This document shows positions 1-6,847 of a stretch of DNA of 64,000 nt, piece by piece; position 1 is the first letter of the stretch; each line of letters opens with the position of its first letter. This DNA is from Saccharicrinis sp963665705. GTDB taxonomy: Bacteria; Bacteroidota; Bacteroidia; Bacteroidales; Marinilabiliaceae. The notes beneath the pieces are model-generated. The model made no database searches. It was given only the letters and a program-made list of their open reading frames with translations, and was not told where the DNA came from. The position numbers and the translations under genes were made by a program. The DNA lies in the NCBI GenBank assembly GCA_963665705.1, contig OY762448.1, positions 1,116,001 to 1,180,000 of the forward strand. The letters run 5' to 3'.

Positions 1-650
1 GCTTTGTTGGGACTGATGAATTGAAATATAAAGTTTGCAATAATGAAGGAGAATGTGATGAAGCTATTGTAACCATTGTTGTTGAGGATGTTGACTTTGT
101 TCCAGTAGCCTATGATGATAGGTATACTATTGACTATAATGAAGATGTTAATTTAGATGTGATTTCAAATGATGAAAGTTTATTTGATTTGCCAATAAGT
201 CTATCTATCATCAGTGATTTGAATCATGGTTTTTCAACTATAGAATCTGATCTAACCTTAACACTCAATCTTAATGAATATGCTGATGTGGATTCTATTC
301 TGTATGAGGTGTGTGATGACGAAGGTGATTGTTCTCAGGCCTGGTTGTATTTAGATATTCAAAAGTCAAATTCTCAAAAAGTATTTATTCCACAAGGAAT
401 ATCACCTAATGGGGATGGTATTAACGATGTGTTTAATATTCCTGATTTTGATGAGTGTCAACTTCAAATTACATTATTTAATAGTAATGGGGTAATTGTG
501 TTTAAATCGTTAGATTATAATAATAACTGGGATGGTAAAGGAAATATTGGGAGTAATAAAGATCAAGTGCTCAATAAAGGAATCTATTATTATGTGTTAA
601 AAGTAATAGATATCAATAAAGAATTTACGGGCTTTATTTATTTGAATTAG
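1..650 (+). CDS. Secreted protein with C-terminal gliding-motility CHU_C domain (5' partial)
   Basis: The frame is open from the window edge (first full codon at base 3), so only the C-terminal part of a larger protein is seen. It begins inside one Ig/cadherin-like repeat (KYKVCNNEGECDEA) and includes a second (YEVCDDEGDCSQA), each ending in a paired-Cys hairpin. The last ~95 residues carry the CHU_C signature: FIPQGISPNGDGINDVF, then NNWDGKG, then GIYYYVLKV, ending FTGFIYLN. CHU_C is the type B sorting domain of type IX secretion, so the protein is probably exported and anchored on the surface as an adhesin-like repeat protein. The PorP/SprF gene 11 bases downstream supports this, since type B cargo is typically paired with such a protein. 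An ATG-less internal start (TTG at 21) is not a real start. Confidence 0.88.
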   Translation, partial: FVGTDELKYKVCNNEGECDEAIVTIVVEDVDFVPVAYDDRYTIDYNEDVNLDVISNDESLFDLPISLSIISDLNHGFSTIESDLTLTLNLNEYADVDSILYEVCDDEGDCSQAWLYLDIQKSNSQKVFIPQGISPNGDGINDVFNIPDFDECQLQITLFNSNGVIVFKSLDYNNNWDGKGNIGSNKDQVLNKGIYYYVLKVIDINKEFTGFIYLN

Positions 651-661
651 ATATTTTCATT

Positions 662-1654
662 ATGAGAGATTTAAGAAAGAAGATATCGTTGTTAAAAGAA
701 TTGTGGATAAGCATTTTTGTGTTTTTTATTTTTGGGAATATATATGCACAAAACAATGAAACTTTATCACAGACTTTGTATACCCAATTTTTTATAAATC
801 CTGCATATGCTGGTGTAGATAATGCTTTGTCAGTTGATTTATTTGCACAACGTCAATGGTCAGGAATCGAAGGAGCTCCTCAAAAGTATATTTTGGGTGT
901 ACATTCACCAGTTAATAATACTCAAATGTCGTTAGGAGGAGCGATGCAGTTGTATAAAAGTGGAGTGTCTTCTGTTTATCAAGGGAGTTTAGCTTATTCA
1001 TATTTACTAAAATTGTCTGGTTCAACCTTACTGTCATTGGGTATAAAAGGAAGTATTTGGGGAGGGCAAACCGGATTTAGCCAGTTGGATTTAAATCAAA
1101 GTAATGATCCTAATTTTAATTCGTCGTATCATTATCCTGCACAATTTAATACCGGAGTAGGTGCGTTTTTATATTCAACCAATTATTTTGTAGGCGTTTC
1201 TTTTCCTTACTTGCTGAAAAATAATAAAAAAGAGGAATTTAATATTTGGGATGGAGCAGATATCGACAGATCAATAATGCTCTCTGCAGGATATAGTTGG
1301 CAAGCAACAGATTTGATTCGTCTAAAACCTGTAGGTGTGTATAAATATTATGAAACAGTATCTTCAGTTTGGATGCTAGGTACAGTAGTTAATTATAATC
1401 AGTTTATTTCAATAGGATCTGCTTATCAAAGTATAGGAATGGGGTTTTTATGTTGTAATGTTACTGTACTTAAAAACCTGCAGGTGCGGTATTCATATGG
1501 ATTCTCTATTAATAATAATCTAATATCAAGAAATACTAATGAGCTTTCAATAGGATATACCTTAGATTCTATTTATAAGTTTAATAAAAAACGCACATTT
1601 GATTCAAAAGAGAATAGAGAAAAGTCCAGTGTGAAATCTCTACGTTTCTTTTAA
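662..1654 (+). CDS. PorP/SprF family type IX secretion system membrane protein
   Basis: 330 residues. An N-terminal signal peptide (hydrophobic residues about 13-30, cleavage after IYA-Q) is followed by the family hallmark TQFFINPAYAG, then QRQWSGIEGAPQKY and a series of beta strands ending in SIGYTL, as expected for an outer-membrane beta-barrel. PorP/SprF proteins help deliver or anchor type IX secretion cargo. Several paralogs are usual per genome, each next to a CHU_C-domain gene. Here the gene lies 11 bases after such a gene on the same strand, so the two are probably one transcript and a cargo/partner pair. The ~20 residues after the last strand are basic and of unknown role. The family call is firm; the cargo pairing is inferred from position. 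Confidence 0.93.
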   Translation: MRDLRKKISLLKELWISIFVFFIFGNIYAQNNETLSQTLYTQFFINPAYAGVDNALSVDLFAQRQWSGIEGAPQKYILGVHSPVNNTQMSLGGAMQLYKSGVSSVYQGSLAYSYLLKLSGSTLLSLGIKGSIWGGQTGFSQLDLNQSNDPNFNSSYHYPAQFNTGVGAFLYSTNYFVGVSFPYLLKNNKKEEFNIWDGADIDRSIMLSAGYSWQATDLIRLKPVGVYKYYETVSSVWMLGTVVNYNQFISIGSAYQSIGMGFLCCNVTVLKNLQVRYSYGFSINNNLISRNTNELSIGYTLDSIYKFNKKRTFDSKENREKSSVKSLRFF

Positions 1655-1740
1655 TAATTTTTAGTTAGCTTTTGTAGTTGTTAGATTCTCTCTATTCAGA
1701 TTGTATTTAAGACTATAATAGATAATAAAATATAAGGCAT

Positions 1741-1768
1741 AAAAAAAGGCTCACTAAAAGTGAGCCTT
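1741..1768 (-). terminator. Intrinsic terminator of gapA
   Basis: A perfect 10-bp stem (arms 1746-1755 and 1759-1768, 3-nt loop) is followed on the minus strand by seven U residues. It lies 22 bases after the gapA stop and also separates gapA from the convergent porP-type gene. Confidence 0.9.
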
Positions 1769-1790
1769 AATTATATCTGATAAAATTTAA

Positions 1791-2798
1791 TTATTTTACA
1801 GAATCCATGTACATGATTAATTCACATACTTTTGATGAATAACCCATTTCGTTATCATACCATGAAACAACTTTTACGAAGTTGTCAGATAAAGAAATAC
1901 CAGCTTTTGCATCAAAGATAGAAGTACGAGTATCACCAGTAAAGTCGTTAGAAACAACCATATCCTCAGTATAACCAAGAACACCAGCTAAATCACCTTC
2001 TGAAGCTTCTTTCATAGCAGCACAGATTTCGTCATAACTAGCACCTTTTTCTAAACGTGCAGTTAAGTCAACTACAGATACATCTGGAGTTGGAACACGG
2101 AAAGCCATACCTGTAAGTTTTCCATTTAATTCAGGAATAACTTTACCTACAGCTTTAGCAGCACCAGTAGAAGAAGGAATGATGTTTTGACCAGCTCCAC
2201 GTCCACCTCTCCAGTCTTTCATAGAAGGACCGTCAACAGTTTTTTGAGTAGCAGTAGTAGCGTGAACAGTAGTCATTAAACCTTCAACGATACCAAACTT
2301 GTCATTTAATACTTTAGCTACAGGAGCAAGACAGTTAGTAGTACAAGAAGCGTTTGAAACAAAGTTCATGTCGTTAGTGTATGAAGTGTTGTTTACACCC
2401 ATAACGAACATTGGAGTATCGTCTTTAGAAGGAGCAGACATAACAACTTTTTTAGCACCAGCGTCGATGTGACCTTGAGCAGACTCTTTAGTTAAGAATA
2501 AACCAGTAGACTCAACTACATACTCAGCCTCAACAGCACCCCAGTTGATGTCAGCAGGGTTTCTTTCAGCTGTAACACGAATCTCAGATCCGTTAACAAT
2601 AAGCTTACCATCTTTTACCTCAACAGTACCATCAAAGATACCATGAGTAGAATCATACTTTAACATGTAAGCCATGTAGTCAACGTCGATAAGGTCGTTG
2701 ATAGCTACAACTTCAATAGTTCCTTTGGCAACAGCCTGACGAAATACGAAACGACCGATACGGCCAAATCCGTTAATACCAATTTTGATTTTTGACAT
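1791..2798 (-). CDS. gapA: Glyceraldehyde-3-phosphate dehydrogenase, type I
   Basis: 335 residues, the normal family length. It catalyses the NAD-dependent oxidative phosphorylation of glyceraldehyde-3-phosphate in cytosolic glycolysis. The N-terminal Rossmann motif is INGFGRIGR (residues 8-16). The adenosine-ribose contact is N34-D35, and this Asp favours NAD over NADP. The catalytic loop SNASCTTNC places the nucleophile at Cys152. The C-terminal catalytic domain contains STGAAKAVGKVIPEL, and the protein ends SWYDNEMGYSSKV. It is monocistronic between its own promoter (2849-2880) and terminator (1741-1768). Codon use is biased towards a few triplets more than in the neighbours, as expected for a highly expressed gene. 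Confidence 0.98.
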   Translation of the reverse strand: MSKIKIGINGFGRIGRFVFRQAVAKGTIEVVAINDLIDVDYMAYMLKYDSTHGIFDGTVEVKDGKLIVNGSEIRVTAERNPADINWGAVEAEYVVESTGLFLTKESAQGHIDAGAKKVVMSAPSKDDTPMFVMGVNNTSYTNDMNFVSNASCTTNCLAPVAKVLNDKFGIVEGLMTTVHATTATQKTVDGPSMKDWRGGRGAGQNIIPSSTGAAKAVGKVIPELNGKLTGMAFRVPTPDVSVVDLTARLEKGASYDEICAAMKEASEGDLAGVLGYTEDMVVSNDFTGDTRTSIFDAKAGISLSDNFVKVVSWYDNEMGYSSKVCELIMYMDSVK

Positions 2799-2848
2799 TT
2801 TATAGGTTTTTTAGAAATAAAATTTACAACTCCATTAAAAATGAGGTA

Positions 2849-2880
2849 CAAAAGTATAAAATCATTAACAATTGGTCAAA
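2849..2880 (-). promoter_or_regulatory. gapA promoter (Bacteroidota -33/-7)
   Basis: On the minus strand TTTG (2877-2880) is followed after exactly 20 bases by TACTTTTG (2849-2856). This is a full match to the Bacteroidota housekeeping consensus TTTG-N19/21-TAnnTTTG. It lies about 50 bases before the gapA ATG, leaving a leader of roughly 40 nt. Confidence 0.8.
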
Positions 2881-2961
2881 AAAAACAGGGAATGTTTTTA
2901 AAAATGATTATTAAAAAATGTAAAAACGAAGATAAAGGTGCTGTATAGCAGGAAAAAGCAT

Positions 2962-2992
2962 AAAAAAAGGAGCTATTCTAACGAATGCTCCT
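2962..2992 (-). terminator. Intrinsic terminator of the small lipoprotein gene
   Basis: Minus-strand hairpin AAGGAGC / GCTCCTT, extended by ATTC/GAAT around a 4-nt loop, with seven U residues following (positions 2968 down to 2962). It lies 29 bases after the stop of the gene at 3021-3152. Confidence 0.85.
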
Positions 2993-3020
2993 TGGGCCAA
3001 CATAAATAAATGGTGTTAGC

Positions 3021-3152
3021 TTATGCGTTTTTAGTATTTTTTTCAACTTTTACTTTGCTGTAAGCCGGACAATCTTGAGTTGATTTGCAGGATGTAAGGC
3101 CTAAGGCAACAAAAAACACAACAGTTGCTACAATAACGAATGCTTTTTTCAT
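3021..3152 (-). CDS. Very small lipoprotein (43 residues)
   Basis: The frame reads MKKAFVIVATVV then FFVALGLTSC, with a lipobox LTSC that places the lipidated Cys at residue 22. The mature peptide has 22 residues: CKSTQDCPAYS and then a Lys-rich tail. Start and stop are unambiguous (ATG at 3152, TAA at 3021), and the gene has its own terminator at 2962-2992, so it looks like a real independent transcript. Similar minute lipoproteins with a second Cys followed by PAY occur in Bacteroidota genomes from memory, but no function is known to me. It would sit in the periplasm or outer membrane. It could also be a processed toxin-like or signalling peptide; nothing here decides. Confidence 0.75.
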   Translation of the reverse strand: MKKAFVIVATVVFFVALGLTSCKSTQDCPAYSKVKVEKNTKNA

Positions 3153-3465
3153 AACTTCTAAATTACAATATAATTAATGATAGTTTCAGTATTTTTCTTT
3201 TTTAATCTTTCTATCAATTGTAACGATAAAATTGTAATAGTGTTACAAAATTGTGAGTATTTAATGATTAAAAAACAATATTTACTGACCAAATAAATAT
3301 TTTATTACAGTAAAACGTGAGGCTAAAAATATTATTTAAACTTTTCTAATGCAAAAAAATAGAATAAATAATTACATTTTGAGATTTAAAGTTTAAATAG
3401 AAAGTGATACTATTTGCTTTTAATAGTTAGCAAAAATCCTTTAAGGTAATTCTATATAGTTGTGA
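3153..3465. other. Gene-free stretch, 313 bases
   Basis: AT-rich spacer between the small lipoprotein and the ACT-domain gene. It should hold the promoter of the lipoprotein gene, but no exact TAnnTTTG was found on that strand; the closest is CAATTTTG read from 3253 down. A 7-bp inverted repeat (TTGTAAC 3219-3225, GTTACAA 3242-3248) is the only clear structure. No RNA gene was recognised. Confidence 0.6.
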
Positions 3466-4143
3466 TTAAACACTGTATGTTTTCCCCGGTCGTTTCATTT
3501 TTTTTAATTCAGAAAAAGCCCTGTCTACGTCTTCATCATTTACCAAAATTGTAAATTCATTTGTTGTAGAAATTACTTCAGTAATATTGATTCCTTCCCA
3601 GGCAACTGATTTAAGGATATAATAATAGAAACCAGGAATTCTTGAATTATTTTCATGAAGCTTCACCGTAATTGCAGATAAATTTTGTGTTTTATGAAGT
3701 AATTCTTCTTTTTCAAAAAAATTATCTACCAGTTCAGAGTAATAACTTGTTATAACAAGATTAGATTCGTGAACACCTCTTACTAAAGTGTAGAAAATAT
3801 CAGAATTGTCTGCAATTGATTCAATTACTTTCATATGACACCTGATTAGTGTTTTGCTGTTTCTAAACGTACAATCTGTTAAATCAGAGCGAACAATGAT
3901 ATCTCCAAGCATTGTTCTCATTTTATCAATACTCTTATTAATAGATAAATTTACTTGTGGAGAAAGACGATTTAGAGCCATAACAATAGCACCATGTTTT
4001 GCTTCCTTTGAAATAATTTTTTCAATGTCAGGTTTAATTTTTCTTGCTAATGCAGATATATTAATTAAACCATCGTAAAGTGCCTCCGATAAAAAAGGCT
4101 TTACTTTTACAACCATTTCAACGGCTTGTGGAATTGTTATCAT
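3466..4143 (-). CDS. ACT-domain protein of unknown function, divergent from dapA
   Basis: 225 residues, cytosolic, with no signal peptide or membrane segment. The N-terminal ~130 residues are helical and not recognised. The C-terminal ~65 residues, from LSAITVKLHENNSRIPGFYY through SVAWEGINITEVIS and FTILVNDEDVDRAF, have the beta-alpha-beta-beta-alpha-beta pattern of an ACT domain of the aspartokinase type. ACT domains bind amino acids and regulate enzymes. The gene is transcribed away from dapA, with facing promoters only ~60 bases apart, which suggests a link to lysine or threonine supply (inference). Databases may call such proteins aspartate kinase, but there is no kinase domain. A sensor or allosteric role is more likely than catalysis. 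Confidence 0.75.
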   Translation of the reverse strand: MITIPQAVEMVVKVKPFLSEALYDGLINISALARKIKPDIEKIISKEAKHGAIVMALNRLSPQVNLSINKSIDKMRTMLGDIIVRSDLTDCTFRNSKTLIRCHMKVIESIADNSDIFYTLVRGVHESNLVITSYYSELVDNFFEKEELLHKTQNLSAITVKLHENNSRIPGFYYYILKSVAWEGINITEVISTTNEFTILVNDEDVDRAFSELKKMKRPGKTYSV

Positions 4144-4160
4144 ATTATTAAAACTTTGTG

Positions 4161-4190
4161 CAAATATATAAAATGTTAAAAATTTAACAA
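4161..4190 (-). promoter_or_regulatory. Promoter of the ACT-domain gene
   Basis: Minus strand TTG (4188-4190), 19 bases, then TATATTTG (4161-4168). This matches the Bacteroidota consensus. It is 17 bases before the ATG, so the leader is very short. Confidence 0.75.
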
Positions 4191-4246
4191 GATGTTATAA
4201 AATGGTTTTTTTTAAACATAAATTTTATAATTAATTAAAACGCAAC

Positions 4247-4254
4247 TATATTTG
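4247..4254 (+). promoter_or_regulatory. dapA -7 element
   Basis: TATATTTG is an exact TAnnTTTG match, followed by GC as in many Bacteroidota promoters. The -33 position reads TTTT rather than TTTG. The implied leader of ~64 nt contains a 7-bp hairpin (AAAACAA 4266-4272, TTGTTTT 4278-4284). It is too short to be a lysine riboswitch. Confidence 0.6.
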
Positions 4255-4324
4255 CACTCGATATAAAAACAAGAATATTGTTTTGAATTAGTATCGATAA
4301 AATCGTATTAAGAATTTAAATACT

Positions 4325-5212
4325 ATGGCATTTACACTTAAAGGATCAATAGTCGCGATAGTTACCCCGTTTTTAGAATCAGGAGAAATTGATTGGGATG
4401 CCTTTGATAAAATTATTGATTTTCATCTGAATAATAATACAGATGGAATTGTGGTATGTGGAACTACAGGAGAAACTCCTACTTTAACAGATGAGGAAGA
4501 TGAGGCACTTGTAGCGAGAGCAGTAGAGCTTATTCAAGGGAAAATTCCGGTTATTGCAGGTAGTGGAAGTAATTGTACTGAAACTGCAATAAAAAAAACA
4601 AAAAAAGCAAAAGAATTAGGTGCAGATGCTGTTTTAGTTGTAGTACCTTATTATAATAAACCAACTCAAAAAGGAATTTATAGTCATTTTAAAGCTGTTA
4701 CAGAGGCTGTTGATATTCCTATTGTATTGTATAATGTACCATCCAGAACTGGTGCAGGTATAGAACCGGAGACTGTAATTCAACTGGCAAATGATTTTGA
4801 TAATATTGTTGCAGTGAAAGAAGCTGCAGGTGTTTTGTCATATTTTACTGAAATTTTAGCTGGTGCTCCAAAAGATTTTCTTGTATATAGTGGCGATGAT
4901 TTTTTAGCTTGTTCAGCTAATTTGTTAGGTGCTCATGGATGTATTTCTGTAGTTGCTAATATTATACCAAAAGACTTTAGTATTTTAATGGAAGCATCTC
5001 AAAACGGAGATGTTAAAGTAACAAGAGATTTATTCTACAAGTATCAAAAGTTAATGGATTTATGTTTTATAGAATCTAATCCTATTCCAATAAAAACAGC
5101 ATTGGCTGAGATGGGAATGATGAAAGAAACATTTAGAGCTCCATTATGTACAATGCTTGAAGATAATAAACAAAAATTGGTGGATGAACTAAAAGATTTA
5201 TCTATTATTTGA
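4325..5212 (+). CDS. dapA: 4-hydroxy-tetrahydrodipicolinate synthase
   Basis: 295 residues, standard length for this class I aldolase. It condenses pyruvate with aspartate semialdehyde, the first committed step of the diaminopimelate/lysine pathway. Visible motifs are GTTGE (46-50, pyruvate binding), the catalytic Tyr136 in LYNVPSRTG, and the Schiff-base lysine Lys165 in VAVKEAAG. It starts at the ATG after a short leader from the promoter at 4247. The TIM barrel and C-terminal helical part (PIPIKTALAEMGMM) are complete. It stands alone with its own terminator at 5275. The divergent ACT-domain gene may report on the pathway product. Confidence 0.97.
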   Translation: MAFTLKGSIVAIVTPFLESGEIDWDAFDKIIDFHLNNNTDGIVVCGTTGETPTLTDEEDEALVARAVELIQGKIPVIAGSGSNCTETAIKKTKKAKELGADAVLVVVPYYNKPTQKGIYSHFKAVTEAVDIPIVLYNVPSRTGAGIEPETVIQLANDFDNIVAVKEAAGVLSYFTEILAGAPKDFLVYSGDDFLACSANLLGAHGCISVVANIIPKDFSILMEASQNGDVKVTRDLFYKYQKLMDLCFIESNPIPIKTALAEMGMMKETFRAPLCTMLEDNKQKLVDELKDLSII

Positions 5213-5274
5213 AGATAAAATAAACCTTTGTTAAGGTTAAATGATTTTATATTTTGTTGGTGATGATGCAAATG

Positions 5275-5306
5275 GGTCTTTCAATTTTGAAAGGCCTTTT
5301 TGTTTT
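5275..5306 (+). terminator. Intrinsic terminator of dapA
   Basis: An 8-bp stem with one G-U pair (5275-5282 with 5289-5296) is followed by an interrupted T tract. It ends only a few bases before the -7 element of the next gene. Confidence 0.75.
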
Positions 5307-5312
5307 TTAATA

Positions 5313-5320
5313 TATCTTTG
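5313..5320 (+). promoter_or_regulatory. -7 element of the nitroreductase gene
   Basis: TATCTTTG is an exact TAnnTTTG match 21 bases before the ATG. The expected -33 region falls inside the dapA terminator and shows no TTTG. Confidence 0.6.
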
Positions 5321-5341
5321 TATTTCAAAAAAACATAGAAA

Positions 5342-6094
5342 ATGATTGATACAATATTAAACCATAGATCGATTAGAAAATATACTTCAGAAAAAATTAG
5401 TGTTGAAGTATTAGAGGAAGTATTAAATGCTGGAATAAGAGCTTCAACTACTGGAAATATGCAGGTTTACAGTGTCGTTGTGACGCAGGACGATGCTAAT
5501 AAAGAAAAATTAGCACCATGTCATTTTAATCAACCAATGATAAAACAGGCTCCGGTTGTACTTACTTTTTGTGCCGATTATAACAGGTTTAATAAATGGT
5601 GTGAGTTAAGTAATGCAAAACCAGGTTATGATAATTTTTTATCTTTTGTAACGGGTGCTATTGATGCTTTATTGGTTGCTCAAAATGTATGTGTTGCTGC
5701 AGAGAGTAAAGGATTAGGCATTTGCTATTTAGGAACAACAACATATACTGCCGATAAAATTATTGATGTATTAGATTTACCCAAAGGGGTTGTGCCAGTA
5801 ACTACAGTAACTCTTGGTTATCCTGATGAGACACCTAAATTGGTGGATAGGTTGCCGTTAGAAGGTGTTGTTCATTATGAAAGCTATAGAGATTATTCGG
5901 ATGAGGATATTAATAGAATATATTCCTATAAAGAGCAATTACCTGAAAATATTGGTTTTATAAAAGAAAACGAAAAAGAAACCTTAGCACAGGTATTTAC
6001 CGATATTCGATATAAAAAACAAGATAATATTGTATTTAGCAAAATACTGCTGGATGTATTATCAAATCAAGGATTCATGAATAATGAAGAGTAA
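5342..6094 (+). CDS. Nitroreductase family oxidoreductase (NfsA-like)
   Basis: 250 residues of the FMN-dependent nitroreductase superfamily. The N-terminal FMN phosphate motif is HRSIRKY, followed by AGIRASTTGNMQ, which lines the flavin site. The middle (AIDALLVAQNVCVAAESKGLGICYLGT) is the dimer and flavin-binding helix region. VTTVTLGYPDETPKLVDRLPLE is the usual C-terminal flavin segment, and the length fits the NfsA-like NADPH-dependent branch. Substrate cannot be read from the sequence; members reduce nitroaromatics, quinones or flavins. It has its own promoter and no obvious operon partner. Confidence 0.85.
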   Translation: MIDTILNHRSIRKYTSEKISVEVLEEVLNAGIRASTTGNMQVYSVVVTQDDANKEKLAPCHFNQPMIKQAPVVLTFCADYNRFNKWCELSNAKPGYDNFLSFVTGAIDALLVAQNVCVAAESKGLGICYLGTTTYTADKIIDVLDLPKGVVPVTTVTLGYPDETPKLVDRLPLEGVVHYESYRDYSDEDINRIYSYKEQLPENIGFIKENEKETLAQVFTDIRYKKQDNIVFSKILLDVLSNQGFMNNEE

Positions 6095-6272
6095 AGGTTT
6101 GATAATTAATGAACAATACATTACATAAAAATTATGAAAAAATTGATTTTTGAATGTTTTATGTATATATTGCTAAATCATTGATGATAAGTTTAAAGTA
6201 TTAACTGTTCATTTGTTAAGTGTTGTGTGTTATTATTACAAATGAATGTTGTGTGTTGTGTTAGTTGAGAAT

Positions 6273-6308
6273 AAAAAGGCTGTTGTTTCCCCAAACATGG
6301 CCTTTTTC
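6273..6308 (+). terminator. Intrinsic terminator far downstream of the nitroreductase gene
   Basis: AAAAAGGC (6273-6280) pairs with GCCTTTTT (6300-6307), with an inner GTTT/AAAC stem around CCCC. The distance of ~180 bases from the upstream stop codon leaves room for a long 3' UTR or a separate small RNA. Confidence 0.8.
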
Positions 6309-6620
6309 TCTTTTATACAGTATTTTATATATAAGGAAAATAAACTTCTCCTATAAAATTCATTATTTCTAAAATCGTTAATCTTAAATTTAGTTATTGT
6401 GGAATATTATTAATCTTCATGAAGAAGATTGCTGTTTATAAGTGTTTTTTTAAACTTTACCATAAAAAACTAATCTTCTACGTTAAATTTTTCGAGCTAG
6501 CTCGCTAGTCCTGCAAAATTTGCCTTGTATATCAGCTTTTTATGATAATCTGAATCCTGAAATTTTAATCGAGCTCAAGTTATTAAGTATACTATAAGGT
6601 TATAACAAATTTTCTAATGT

Positions 6621-6682
6621 CAAATTAGTAACATATCTGTACAAAGTCAAATGTGAATTAATACAGATATGTTACTAATTTG
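6621..6682. repeat. Perfect 21-bp inverted repeat with 20-base spacer
   Basis: The arms 6621-6641 and 6662-6682 are exact reverse complements. They begin CAAATTAGTAACATA and close on TACAGATATG. No T tract follows on either strand, so this is not a simple terminator. As RNA it would form a stable long hairpin; as DNA it could be a cruciform, a two-site operator or a miniature element. Confidence 0.9.
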
Positions 6683-6793
6683 TTGATAGAATGAAGTTGT
6701 TGTATTTGATTGTAATCCTATGTATTAGCGTGTTTTTTTTGATTGAATAATTGAATTTTAATTACGAAAAGAAGAAGCTATTTCTTTCAATTT

Positions 6794-6816
6794 AACAAAA
6801 TTATTTTAATTTTGTT
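6794..6816 (+). promoter_or_regulatory. -7 element within a 10-bp palindrome, upstream of the DUF3857 pair
   Basis: TAATTTTG (6807-6814) matches TAnnTTTG and lies 34 bases before the ATG at 6848. It is embedded in the right arm of AACAAAATTA-TTT-TAATTTTGTT (6794-6816). A protein binding this dyad would cover the -7 box, so it may be an operator. The -33 position shows TTTC rather than TTTG. Confidence 0.5.
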
Positions 6817-6847
6817 ACTGAATGTTAAACCCTAATTGAACTACAAA

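Larger units (their letters stand above)
6095..6847. other. Largest gene-free stretch, about 750 bases
   Basis: No credible ORF or tRNA was found. It contains, in order: two 11-bp direct repeats of TGTTGTGTGTT (6221-6231 and 6247-6257), a strong terminator (6273-6308) about 180 bases after the nitroreductase stop, a 12-bp palindrome CGAGCTAGCTCG (6493-6504), a perfect 21-bp inverted repeat (6621-6682), and a 10-bp palindrome over a promoter (6794-6816). The concentration of symmetrical DNA is unusual for this window and suggests either a small RNA gene, regulator sites or remnants of a mobile element. Confidence 0.6.

Noticed and set aside
4255..4324. Lysine riboswitch before dapA
   Set aside because: The leader is only about 64 nt, whereas a lysine riboswitch needs well over 150 nt with a five-helix junction; only a small 7-bp hairpin is present.
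6134..6184. ATG-started 16-codon frame beginning MKKLIFEC
   Set aside because: It is too short, with no ribosome site or homology, and AT-rich DNA readily gives such frames.
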